From Echinarachnius parma (lineage: Eukaryota > Echinodermata > Echinoidea > Clypeasteroida > Echinarachniidae): 64,000 nt of DNA. A program made the position numbers and the translations under genes. The stretch is taken from positions 31,034 to 95,033 of the forward strand of contig JBAMJV010003243.1 in NCBI GenBank assembly GCA_037951105.1. The letters are read 5' to 3'. This document shows positions 1 through 12,800 of the stretch, piece after piece (the stretch's first letter is position 1; each line of letters starts with the position of its first letter). A model generated the notes under the pieces. The model saw only the letters and a list, made by a program, of their open reading frames with translations, made no database searches and was not told the DNA's origin.

Positions 1-688
1 AAAAGTAACATCAACGTTTCGATAAAGTATTTAATTTATCAACTCATAACTTACAAAAAAGATGCAATTCATAAAATGTATGTACACTACCTCCTTAACC
101 CTAATCAGACTGGGTTGTTTAGAATCATTTAGATAAGCCGCGGGGAGGGATGATCAAAATTAAAGCTAAATGACAGTACTGGGAAACGCCCCACACACAA
201 CAAAACCGAAATTTACGCTTTCATTACCACAATGTGAAAGAATATATTTGTTTACTAATATAGGATTATACAAATTGTGCCAGGAAACCGCTTACTAATT
301 GATATATTTGCGAAATTAGAAAAATATCAATGCATTGACAGATATCGCCGACGGTTGTATTTTGAAATGTTTGTCTGAACAGTACTATGCAACGGACACG
401 CAAACCCCAACGCGCGTGGCAGAACAGCTAGCCGATCGGCTCTCTGAACGATTTGCGGCCGGCTAGTTCCGGCGGCCGGGCCAGCGCCAAAGGCGTCTTA
501 TCGGCGGCGGATGGCATTCCCCTTATTTGTCCGCATTTTACGATGTTATGGTTCATAATATACCGCATAAACCCTTTTTTTGTATACTATTTCAACCACG
601 TTGATCAATTTGTTAGGCAAACAAATTGTATTTCTGTAATTTTTCCATTACTGACATTTGGCTTTAGTGGTTAAAATATACAACTCAC
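1..688 (-). other. Intron downstream of exon B4, with duplicated B-exon flank
   Basis: No exon C was found here, so the end of domain 4 lies off the window. Bases about 40-170 and 660-688 match the flanks of exons B2 (about 18260-18443) and B1 (about 23730-23830 and 25065-25158). The shared marks are the CGGGGAGGGAT motif and TGGTTAAAATATACAACTCAC next to the donor. Bases about 171-655 have no counterpart in the other copies and are probably an insertion. They include a GC-rich patch near 420-520. The open frame at 453-674 has no recognisable domain and is probably chance. Confidence 0.55.
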
Positions 689-832
689 CGCATCTCCACC
701 GTCAACTGTAACAGTGTCAAAGGTCACACCATCCAAGCTGCACGCGACCTTGTAGCTCGTCACCCATTGGTCAGCGTCTTGACGTCCTTGTGTTGCCACG
801 GCACCGATTTGATACGGAAAGCCGAGATCAAC
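689..832 (-). CDS. Exon B4: middle third of F5/8C domain 4
   Basis: This 144-nt exon (48 codons, phase 0 at both ends) reads VDLGFPYQIGAVATQGRQDA near its start, the hallmark centre of F5/8C domains (VDLG..., ATQGRQ). The acceptor is TTCAG at 833-837 and the donor GTGAGT follows at 688. It differs from B1 and B2 at several residues (ADQWVTSYK for SQWVWTYK). It follows A4 (9714-9874) across an 8.9-kb intron that holds a foldback cluster. It is the last exon of gene 1 visible here. Confidence 0.85.
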
Positions 833-3800
833 CTGAATATTTCATAATCGATTATGATGAATTATCCATTAGTATAACAAATATAAACAGATAAACTTGG
901 TGTGTTAAATCAGATTATATTCCACATACTAAGAATCTTGCTCTACGATTGGTCAAAAGTTAATCACATGATGAAACATAGTTTCGCCCATCATTGATGG
1001 GAGAAGAAAAGTTCGTTACACTGTGTACTATCTTGGGTGAAAGTGTGTTGCACTCACTACTATCTTGGTGAAAGTGCGTTGCACTGTGTACATAGGGGGG
1101 TCATACTGCGCGCTAATGTGGGAAACTTCATTGACTGGCTAACATGGAATTCTGGGATACGTTCTACGTCACTAATATATAAACGCCATCGCGCGATTGC
1201 CGTGTAAGGCCAAACTGTGACCATATTTGGAATCCTCTTTACCCAGCATTCCATGTTAGCCAGTCCATGAAGTTTACCAAAACGGCAATAGCCGTGTTCA
1301 CACGATGAAAGCCAATTCTTAAGAGTTGCAATTCTTAAAGGGGACCACCAGGCAAAGGACAAAACATTATTATATGTTTTGGTACCGTTTTGTGATATCA
1401 AATAGATACCCAACATTTTGCAAAGGGTTGTGTAGTTCATAAACAAAGCAATTAATTTCCACCACTTACGGAACCACTGCTATTTCCTGGTTCCATACGG
1501 GCCAAGCATTTGCGAGTGCGCCAATGCTTTCACGCGTACGTCAATAGATTACCGGATGATTCATTTGCTCTGCACAGTGCACTCTGGCTCTGCACGCATA
1601 TAGTCTACGCAATTCAGACCGCATGAACGCATGGTTGAGAATGGTGATGCGTTTTCCAATTATATATTTTTTTCTGAAAACATATTTTTGTGAACTTGTT
1701 GAAGGAATGGAATACTAAAGATGGTACCTTTCTATTGTTTTATTGACCTCGATCCGGTGACGTCGCGTAGGCCTATGAACTACTCTGTGATTTGTTCATG
1801 TAGTTCCCAAGTAGCCCACAATGCAACGTAGAGAAGTAGTGGTTCCGGTGACCAAAAATCGCGGTCACTCTGGCGGAGTGACACCCCCCTGCTTGTATTC
1901 ACACCGGAAGCATATCTCGGTCATGAGGTCAACCCAAACTACGAGTCTCGAAGCTGATTATGTGTTCAGACGGTAAAAACTAGACTTCGCGCAGTCGCGC
2001 GCTCATCGCGCGCTCATCGCGCGCTCATTCTGCGCATAATCTTACAAGTATCTTGTGGTTTGAAAACCACAAGATAACCACAAGATTGCGCGTAGTTTGC
2101 AGTGTGGTTTGGAACAGGGGGGTGTCACTCTGCCAGAGTGACGCGATTTTTGGTCACCGGAAGGTACTACTAATGGTTGAATTATGGGCTACTTCGGAAC
2201 CACAGTAAACCAATCACAGAGCAGTTCATACGCGTCGTCACCGGATCGAGGTCAATAAAACAAGTTCATATGCATACGTCACCATGGATCCTATTGTTCT
2301 CATAAGCGCGATAAAATCTAGGACAGTGCGCCGGAAAATAGGCGCGATAGTCTACGCACTGCATAGCATGATGATTGGTCAAGTATTCCTAGGTCACTCC
2401 CGAAGACGCTTAATGGAAAGACCGACCACTGTACAATTATCCTGTACAAAGTGAATGGGCAGAGCGCGATGTACAAAATTATCACGCACTTTGGTACGCA
2501 GGCTTTTCATTATGTCGTCACAATAACAATGTTTACTTCGCCTGACTAAAAATAGTTTGATGACCCCAAATTTGCATATCGCGCGTGAAATTTATTTTGC
2601 GCACTTGGATGCGCGTACAATAATAAAGAATTGAATAAAGACAGTGCGCGGACTGAGCGCGCGTTAACATTAAAATACGCGAGTAGCCATTGCTATTTTT
2701 TTCTCTACACGGTAAGATCTTTAAATTTCAAAAATATATTTCTCACAGCTATATAGTTTAAAACGTAAAAACGCTATCGATTATAATTTTTGAATATCTT
2801 TAACTAAACAAAGACAAAATTAAATAAGTAAAACAATGTGTCCCGCAGGTGTACTCAACTTGGAGATAAGCTGATGTTCAATCGTCATACTAGCCTGAAT
2901 TTGCCGAGTTGAAGTAAGTACGTTCTGATCCTTACTTTTGTTTAAATTAATACTAACAAAGGGAACATTATTTTGTTCTAAAAAAAGCTATCGACTATAA
3001 TTTTGAAATGTTTTTTCATTACTTAAAATGAACAAGATTGAGTATTGTACCCAAACCTCTGGGTGTACCCAACTTTCTCTTAAGCTCGATTTGAATCTTC
3101 ATTTTTTTTGAAGGGACATCGCTGCGCGACCGCCAGTGAGCTGTCTTGTAATTCTATAGTCTTTGTTAAAAGTCAAAGACGCTTATACCATTGTCTATTA
3201 AGCGTAGCCGCGCGTAAACGTTGCGCACCAGCGCGCTACCTATCTGCGCACTAACGCGCGCACGCGTACTTGCGCGCGAACAATTGAAGATAGTACACCA
3301 TAGCCGTATTCACACGATGAAAGCCAATTCTTAAGAGTTGCAATTCTCGCAGCTATAATTCTAAACGTAAAAACGCGATCGACTATAATTTTTAAATATT
3401 TTTAACTAAACAAAGACAAAATTAAATATGTAAAACAATGTGTCCCCCAGGTGTACTCAACTTGGAGACAAGCTGATGTTCAATCGTCATACTAGCCTGA
3501 ATTTGCCGAGTTTAAGTAAGTACGTTCTGATCCTTACTTTTGTTTAAATTAATACTAACAAAGGGAACATTTGTTCCAACAAAGCTCATCGACAATAATT
3601 TTGAAATGTTTTTTCATTAATTAAAATGAACAAGATTCAGTACTGTACCCAAACCTCTGGGTGTACCCAACTTTCTCTTAAGCTCGATTTGAATCTTCAT
3701 TCTGTTTGAAGGGACATCGCTGCGCGACCGCCAGTGAGCTGTCTTGTAATTCTACAGTCTTTGTCACTACGCGATGACGTAGAGAAGTAGTACTCAGAAG

Positions 3801-6800
3801 CTTCAAAAATCGCGTCACTCCGCCATCTTGCCCATGTACAATAACAAAGTCTATTGGACGATAAGTCGGCTTTCTAGTTATAAACGGGTTGGTTTGTTTA
3901 TTCATAATTCTATGGTTTGGAAACCACAAGATAACCACGAGTTTTGAGTGTTCAAACGAGCGCTAACCACAAGATAACCACAATATACTTGCAAACCACG
4001 AGATAACCACAAGATTGGCTTTTATTGTGTGAACGCAGCTTATGTTTGCTGCGTGTTAAGGCTATGGGAAAATTAGCGCGCAGTCCGTAGATTTTCTTTT
4101 AGTTATTTATATCATAGTAGTAGTAGATAAATAACTAGAAGAGAATCTACGCACTGCTCGCTAATTTTCCCATAGCCTTAACACGCAGCAAACATGGCCG
4201 GTTAGGGAAACTTCGATGGACTGGCTAACATGGAATGCTGGGTAAAGAGGATTCCAAATATGGTCACAGTTTGGCCTTACATGGCAATCGCGCGATGAAA
4301 ACGTATCCCAGAATTCCATGTTAGCCAGTCCATGAAGTTTCCCAGATTAGCGCGCAGTATGACCCCCCTGATGTATATATACTACTTCTATGAGCCGTAT
4401 TCAGACGATAAAAGCCAATCTTGTGGTTATCTTGTGGTTATCTCGTGGTTTGCAATTCTTAAGAATATATTGTGGTTAGAGCTCGTTTGAACACGCAAAA
4501 CTCGTGGTTATCTTGTGGTTTCCAAACCACAAGATTGCGCGCACTGCAAAATATGCGCAATCTCGTGGTTATCTTGTGGTTTCCAAACCACAAGATAACC
4601 ACAAGATACTTGTAAGATTTTGCGCAGAATGAGCGCGCAGTCTATTTTTGTTACAGTCTGAACCATAGAAGTATGAATAAACAAACCAACCCGTTTATAA
4701 CTAGAAGGCTCACTTAACGCGCGCAAGTCACGTGTCCCATAGACTTTGTACATGAGCAACATGGCGGAGTGAACCGATTTTTGAAGCTCCCGTAGCCCAC
4801 TTCTCTACGTCATCGCGTAGTGACCTAGAAATACTGGACCAATCATCATGCTATGCAGTGCGTAGACTATCGCGCCTATTTTCCTGCGCACTGTCCTAGA
4901 TTTCATCACGCTTATGAGAACAATGGGAGCCATTGTGACGTATGCATATGAACCTGTTTTATTGACCTCGATCCCGTGACGACGCGTTTGAACTACTCTG
5001 TGATTGGTTAACTGTAGTTCCCAAGTAGCCCATAATGCAACCAGTTGTGGGCTCTTCCGGTGAGCAAAAATCGCTGCACTCTGGCAGCAGTGACACCCCC
5101 CTGGTCTGAACACAATCAGCTTCGAGACTCGTCGTTTGGGTTGACCTCATGACCGATATATGCTTCCGGTGTGAAAACAAGTCAAGTCAAGGCGCGCACA
5201 CTACTTCCGGTTTTAATTCTTAAGAATTGCAACTCTCGAGAATTGGCATCGTTTGAACACACATTTTGCAATTCTTAAGAGTTTCAATTCTTAAGAATTG
5301 CAACTCTTAAGAATTGGCTTTCATCGTGTGAATACGGCTATGGTGTACTATCTTCAATTGTTCGCGCGCAAGTACGCGTGCGCGCGTTAGTGCGCAGATA
5401 GGTAGCGCGCTGGTGCGCAACGTTTACGCGCGGCTGCGCTTAATAGACAATGGTATAAGCGTATTTGACTTTTAACAAAGACTATAGAATTACAAGACAG
5501 CTCACTGGCGGTCGCGCAGCGATGTCCCTTCAAACAAAATGAAGATTCAAATCGAGCTTAAGAGAAAGTTGGGTACACCCAGAGGTTTGGGTACAATACT
5601 CAATCTTGTTCATTTTAATTAATGAAAAAACATTTCAAAATTATAGTCGATAGCTTTTTTTAGAACAAATGTTCCCTTTGTTAGTATTAATTTAAACAAA
5701 AGTAAGGATCAGAACGTACTTACTTCAACTCGGCAAATTCAGGCTAGTATGACGATTGAACATCAGTTATCTCCAAGTTGAGTACACCTGGGGAACACAT
5801 TGTTTTTCTAATTCAATATTGTCTTTGTATATTTAAAAATATTTAAAAATTATTGTCGATGAGCTTTTAGAGATTTTCGCTCACATTTTTGAAATAAAGA
5901 ATTGTTAAATTCACAGATCTCGAACGTGCACAATAAACAGGCAATGGCATATTTGGATATTTGCATATTATCAAGCACACTGTTTGGAATATACGCACCG
6001 ACAAACCAATCGACTTTGTTCTTCCCAACATGATACTGCTTTGTGGAATAATTGACCAATGATAACTGCGTATGTGTGCGCATTATAAAATCGGTGCGCT
6101 TAGTCAGCTGATTTATTTCCGAAAATAGTGTTGTTGCTAGGCTAAAAATAGCCGAGTCATTCACATTAAGCCAGCAGCAACAACAACAACTGCAACAATA
6201 AATATGTGGGGAACCCCCTGTGCAATTTGCATTGTGACGTCAGGACTGTAATTGCGCGCATTAACTGAGGTCATCGCGCGCTGCCCATTCACTTTGTACA
6301 AGAAAATTGTCCATTGGTCGGTCTTTCCATTAAGCGTCTTTGGTTGTACATCGCGCTCTGCCCGTTCACTTTGTACAGGATAATTGTACAGTGGTCGGTC
6401 TTTCCATTAAGCGTCTTTGCTTTTAATCATAAATCTTGTTCATTTGCAGGATTGACGCAATTAAAATAAAAGACTCGATCAATTGCTCAATATTCCAAAC
6501 TTTTTAGCCCTTTGTGTTAGTTATAGGTCGTTTGTGATCAAAGTAATTTATGTGGAATATAAAGCAAATAATCACCTTTTTGTTTCAGGCGATGGAAAAC
6601 TATCACTTCCTCGGCGATCTGAATGTATACGCTATCTTTCCTCAGCTACATCCAGATCGCCTCGGAAGTGATAGATTCTCCCATCAGCTTCACCAACGGT
6701 AATTATTTGCTTACTATTGACACTTTTGATTTTGAATAATGATTTTCAAAAATTATCGCAAATATTATATAGATATTGAAGAAGAAAACAGCTGAAGGGT

Positions 6801-9800
6801 GTGAACGTGTGTTGGCCGTCGTCGTGCTGCATTATTCACATTGATATTCATACAATTATTCAATATTTTCACAAGTTGACTGCAACATTTGGTCCAAAGA
6901 AATCAGTAAAATTAAGAAACTGTGTACAAATCAATAAATGACTATATGAGTGTGTAATACAATACCGATTGTCCATATAATCCTTCTTTGGTATGGAATG
7001 CATTTCAATAGATCAAGTGCAACCAGTCTGCCAGGGGCTATTTACATAATAATATACTCATTGACTGGCACATATTGTACAGAAGGCCTTTTGCCCAAAA
7101 CATTTATCACTCTCATGCCATATTTTCACTTCGCTGAGCTTAATGCGATCGCCTATATTCTGCGTACTACTTTACCAGCGAACTTGCTCTGTATAAGAGC
7201 TAGGTTAAATAGAGTACCGAAGCTATGACATCATACAAATCTATTTTGAGAATTTTTCAATTTTTGAACTTCATTTTGTGAAAGCATACGAAATAATGTC
7301 CAAACGTAAAAAATCAATCGAAAGAGTGAAGTATTGACTGAGATATGCCCATCCGAATTAATGTTTCTTCCATAGGAAATCAGTGTTATTTTGCTCTGGT
7401 TAATAAAGTTACGAACTTTCAGCCAATACTTAAAGGGATAGTTGAGTTTTGGTAGAGAGGGCGCTAGACTACTTTTTTTTGTTGTGAGGTAATGAAAAAC
7501 TGAGCGTAAAATTTGAAAGAGCATAATATTTCAATAATAAAATCATCTTTGTTTGATCAAAATCGGTTCAGAGACAGCTGAAATATCCATAAATATAACA
7601 ATTTGTAATAAAGCTGGGGCCCCAGGTTTATTAGAGAATTTTGAACCAGCCGTTAAAAATTCAAAAAAATGCTTCCTCTTTTCAAAAAGTTACAAAATAG
7701 GTATTTAAATAGTTGTTGGTTATTTCTCTATCTAATCACTATTTCAACAAAACATCACATACACAATATTTTATTCAAAATGGTTGAAACCGATGAGTGT
7801 TTAGAGAGCGCCCTCTTACGTTTTAACGGCTCTTTTTGAATGATAACATGATCTTTACTACGTCATTTGTAATTTTGTGTTCCTTTCTAGTTATAACTAT
7901 TAGATTGTAATGTAATGATGCAGGTTTTGGTTACTAAAATTCAGTTTCACCAAAACTGTACTCTCCTTACCAGAACTCAACTATCCCTTTAACATATTCG
8001 ATTAATTTTCAACATTTGGACGTTATTTTGTATGCTCTTTCGGAGAATGAAGCTCAAATTTGGATATTCTAAAAATAGTTGTTTAATGACGTCACACTTC
8101 ACCACTCTATAGAAGCGAATGTAACGGAATGGTCAGACCATAGACATACCAGTAATGGACAATCATCGAATCTTGTCTCTTTGACCCAATCATCGTCGCC
8201 GCTGCATTCATTACCAGGAGCTATTTCCAATGCTATTGTCTCATTTCTGGTGCAAGGACAATTATCTGCATTTCACCAGACAATGAGCTCACTGAGACAT
8301 GACTGAGTAATTTCTCCTTATCGCCGAGTGTTTTAGGCTGATGCATGTCTTGTTTAGTCATGAATGCTATGGGTCACAGGTTTCGGGATCAGCAAATCAT
8401 AAATGTTACATTTTTGGGGAAAAGGGAATATCAAATTGTGTCTTCGCAAACTCCCGCATACTTACAACATCCGACTCACCAGAAAGAAGCGTAGTCAATC
8501 TTTATTTTCATGTCAATATTTTTCTGGAGAAATATGCGGAAACCTTGAAAATTAAGTTTGTGACGGGTAGTACATTTTTAGAAATGTGATCATGTGTTAA
8601 AAATGTTATGTTACGGATATTTGTACCAACTGATCATTACAATCATCCTCTTCCATAAAAAGTCACTTCAAAGGCCGGGCTTGCTCAAGTTCTTCTGAAA
8701 AGGTAAGTTTTATCAAAATTGTTTTTAAAGCTTTACTGTCCTCACTCGTCAAGGCGGCGACGATGATACGATCAAAGGGATTAACCAAGCATCGGTACAA
8801 TGGTGATAGCTTTGCATTCTATACAGGTGAATGAATGTGTTTAAAGTCGATGACTGTCCATGCTAGTATGTCTATGGTCAGACAGATATCGACCATTGTA
8901 GCATCTCGCCCGGTCCATAAACGATACATGGCCATTTCCGTATTATATTTAAAAGCGGAGTATATAGGTAAATTAATAATTATACTACTATAACTAATGA
9001 AAATTAAATTGGTCCATCGAGTCATGCATGAGTGAGCACATATCAAAGGCAAAATTATCACTTTGTGTGCTCACTCATGCATGACTTAATGGACCAATTT
9101 TATTTTCACACAGAAGTTAGTCAATAAGTGTAGAAACAATCCTGCCAAGATATTTTGCTCAAAATATTTTTGTTAAAAAGTTACGTTATTTTGATCAGGA
9201 GGGGACTTACTTTTTTGTTGGGTTCATTTCAACAATACTGATCAATTAAACCCAACACAAAAAATAACTCCCCCTTAATCAAATAACATAACTTCTGAAC
9301 GAAAAGGTTTTGAGCAACATAACTTATCTAAACTTATTGGCTAACGTCTCCGTGAAAATGAACTTGATCCGCCATGCCATGCATGAGTGACCACACATCA
9401 AAGGCAAAATTGTCACTTTTTGATTCTTGTGACTTTTGAAAAGTGACATGTTTGTCTTTAATGTGTGCTCATTCATGCATGGCATGGCGGATCAAGTTCA
9501 TTTTCACGGAGACGTTAGCCAATACGTTTAGAAACAATCCTGTCAAGTTATGTTGCTCAAAACCTATATGTCAAAAAGTTACGCTATTTTGATTAGCGGG
9601 GGAATTACTTTTTTTGTTGTGTTTACATCATACATGTCATAGCAAAATAATAATTGCGTATGTGTCTCACAGAAATTTAAACTTTTACAAAGTAAAACAA
9701 CCTTTTCTCTCACCTGAATCCATTGATTTGCGTCTCTTCTACGGGGGGTCCATGCTCCCTTATCGGCAACCGCATTCAACCGGCCCCGTCTGGCTCCGTG

Positions 9801-12800
9801 ATACACATCCCAACTGGTGGAGGCACTCATACTCGAATCAGGGATGGTCTTGTCCTCAAGTCCGATAGGAGCGTCTTTCCAATAAAATGTAATACATTTG
9901 ATTTATAGATAGTATTACACACACGTCAAAGTCCCAAAATATCAATCGCACTCAAACGCCAATATTCCTATATTGAGGGAGATTATGCCGAAAGGGGTCG
10001 GGATTCTAGTTTCTTACCGTTATTATAGACTACTTAAAAGTTTGAATCCGTGATTCCTATGCCCATCCCGCTCGTTATAGGCACTCGAATAACTGAGTGT
10101 CAAATGTGAAAGAGCATACAATTCCAATGACAGAATGAACTTTATTTGATCAAAATCGGTTCAGAGACGGCTGAAATATCCATAAATATAACCATTTGTA
10201 ATTATTGTGGGGCCCCACAATAATTTTGAACCAGCCGTTGAAAAAAGTATGCTTTTAAAATATGTTTCTTAATATTTGTTGATTATCTCTCTATTAAATC
10301 ATTATTTTAACAAAACATCACATGCACAATTTTGCATTAAAAATGGTTTAAACCTATGAGTTTTTAGAGAGCGCCCTTTTGAGTTTTAACGGCACTGTTT
10401 GAATGATATAACAGGCTTTTTACTTAGTCGTTTTTAATTTTGTATACCTTTCGAGCATGGTGGAGTTATAACTACTATTTTGTAATGTAATGGTGCAGGT
10501 TTTGGTTTCTAAAATTAAGTTTGACCAAAACTGTACTCTCTTTAGCAAAACTCGACTATCCCTTTAATTACCGAATATACTTCGTAAAGCTCCGTAAAGC
10601 TCCATTCTCAAGCTGATATGTACATTCCAGGTTACGGGCAGAAGACGCACATACCGACCCTCTACCGGTGCTGGGAGCCTCCTCAAGACCACTGTGTCTT
10701 GATCATAATTAGCAGAGAAAACCTGAGTGTGTAAACAAAATAAATAATGTACAATTGTACTGCCGATCAAGTAGCTTACCAGCTGTTGCTGAACAGAACG
10801 ATTGTGTTCCACTACCTGATCAGAATCGAATAAACTTGAAGTGGCCAGAGTGGCAATATCTATAAGGACTGCGGAACAGATTTGGGCGTTGCAGGGGCAC
10901 TAATTGACGGAGATCTTAGCGACTGCGTTCAGAATCAAACAATAGAGCTTCTCTTATTTTTAGTGCGGTAGGGGGGGGGGGGGGGGGGGGGGGGGGCTGG
11001 ACTGATCTGATAAGGACCTTACCCAGATAGCAAAGTTTCTTGGGCCCATCTGGATTTGTGTTTGGGCTGACTGGGGCCCATTATTGGCCACATAAAATCC
11101 GGATGTATTCAAGATGGGCAATTCCACACAGAACCTACCAGCACCAACACTCATGGGCCCCAGATGAATCCCAGGTGGGTTCGTGGTGGTGAAAATCGCG
11201 CATAAATCGTTGGCTGGGCCCGGATGGACAAATATGGGCCCCAAATGAATCCCACATGGGCTACAAGCACAATTTCAAGGCCCATCCACCTATAGACTGT
11301 GGTTTTGTAGTGAGTGGGCCCCATTTGATTCCCATGTGGGTTTCTGGTGGAGTAATAGTGCATGGAATGTTTTTTTTTCTTAATTATCATAGCCCCGGAA
11401 GGGTGGGGGGGGGGGGGGGGGGGGTAATTAGTTGTTGATTATGTCTCTATCTAATCACTATTTCAACAAAACATCACATGCACAATATTTTATTTTAAAT
11501 GGTTAAAACCGATGAGTTTTTAGAGAACGCCCTCTTGAGTTTTAACGGCACTTTTTTTAATGATAACAGGCTTTTAACTTAGTCATTTGCAATTTTATAT
11601 TCCTTTCGAGCATGGTGGAGTAGTTTGCGATATTGGGCAGGTTTTGGTTACTAAAATTCGTTTTGACCAAATCTGTACTCTCTTTACCAAAATGCAACTA
11701 TCCCTTTAACGTCATGATTTAAATCAGTTATTTTGTAGGTGATTTAAACCCAGCATGCTAAATAATTACATTTAGAATGGTCAATTTTCAGAAATATTAG
11801 ATTCTGAATAATTTGGTATATATTATAAGCATGACTTTAGTGTGAATGTATCATGATTGATTTTTTTGGAACCATTTTTAACAAAATAAATGAACAAATT
11901 AACATTTTCTACAACACACAAGTTAATTTTGTCACCATTTTGTTGGTATACATTTCAAACTGATCAGCAGCAGTGCTGAAAGGATCCGTGTATATTGAAC
12001 ATCAAAACATACATAGTGTATTCGAATTCGAATGAATTGGAACATTAATGTTAAGTACAAAATTTACAGAAGTAAATCACTATAAGATAAACAAAGCTAC
12101 ACTACACAAAGAACAAATATCAAATCATTGTGCATAATTGCTAATCAATCACATTTACAACAATTAATTGTATACAGTAATTCATAACTATATAAGTGAT
12201 ATAAAGTAATTCATAATTGGAACTGTTCTAAATTATTAATCACCAGACAATTAATTAATTACAATATATTTATCATAAAGTAACTATACCTATCAGCTGA
12301 ATACCTATTGTGAAATCATTTTGAGAGCAAGACTATTCTAGTCATGTTGATATTTCAATTGAAATTAATAAGCTTAATTTAAAAACATTAATAATTATGT
12401 ACGTATTACAAGTAATATCAATATTTTACCAAAATTCAAGGTACCAAACTGCAAGTATATGAGTATTTGTCATATTACATAAATAAAGAAACAATCTGAG
12501 TCTACAATGTTATCATATAAATGATATTTTAACTATATACATGGGATACATAAGACCAGTACTTCATTATTGCGTCCCGGTTTTGGAAGTATTACTCAAG
12601 AGCAAATATTAAATTTAGAACAAATTCAAAAAAGAGAGTCCTTAGAATAATATTGGGAGGTGACTATATAACATATGCCAATGCTCTTTCATTGTGCAAT
12701 TTGACTACATTGGAAGCAAGAAGAAAACAACTTTGTGAACAGTTTATAATATCTTTAGAAAAACACCCTGTTTTTAATGATAGGTTACCAATTAAAAGAG

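Larger units (their letters stand above)
1010..6425. repeat. Foldback-like cluster of nested inverted and direct repeats (5.4 kb) in the gene 1 intron
   Basis: Large parts of 1.1-2.5 kb reappear inverted at 4.2-6.4 kb. Bases 1740-1930 match 4950-5170 in direct orientation, 2745-3155 repeats at 3347-3760 and returns inverted at 5485-5870, and 2400-2480 matches the inverse of 6280-6420. Short units such as CTTGTGGTTATC and AATTCTTAAGAGTTGC are reused many times. The palindromic layout resembles foldback or TU-type elements known from sea urchins, but the family is not identified. No transposase frame was found, and the open frames inside are mirror-image chance frames. Confidence 0.7.

Noticed and set aside
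4805..5180. 102- and 73-codon minus frames at 4.8-5.2 kb as genes
   Set aside because: They lie in the foldback cluster, whose inverted copies give mirrored frames. No motif or splice site supports them.
9614..9908. Plus-strand frames over exon A4
   Set aside because: They are shadows of the minus-strand F5/8C exon.
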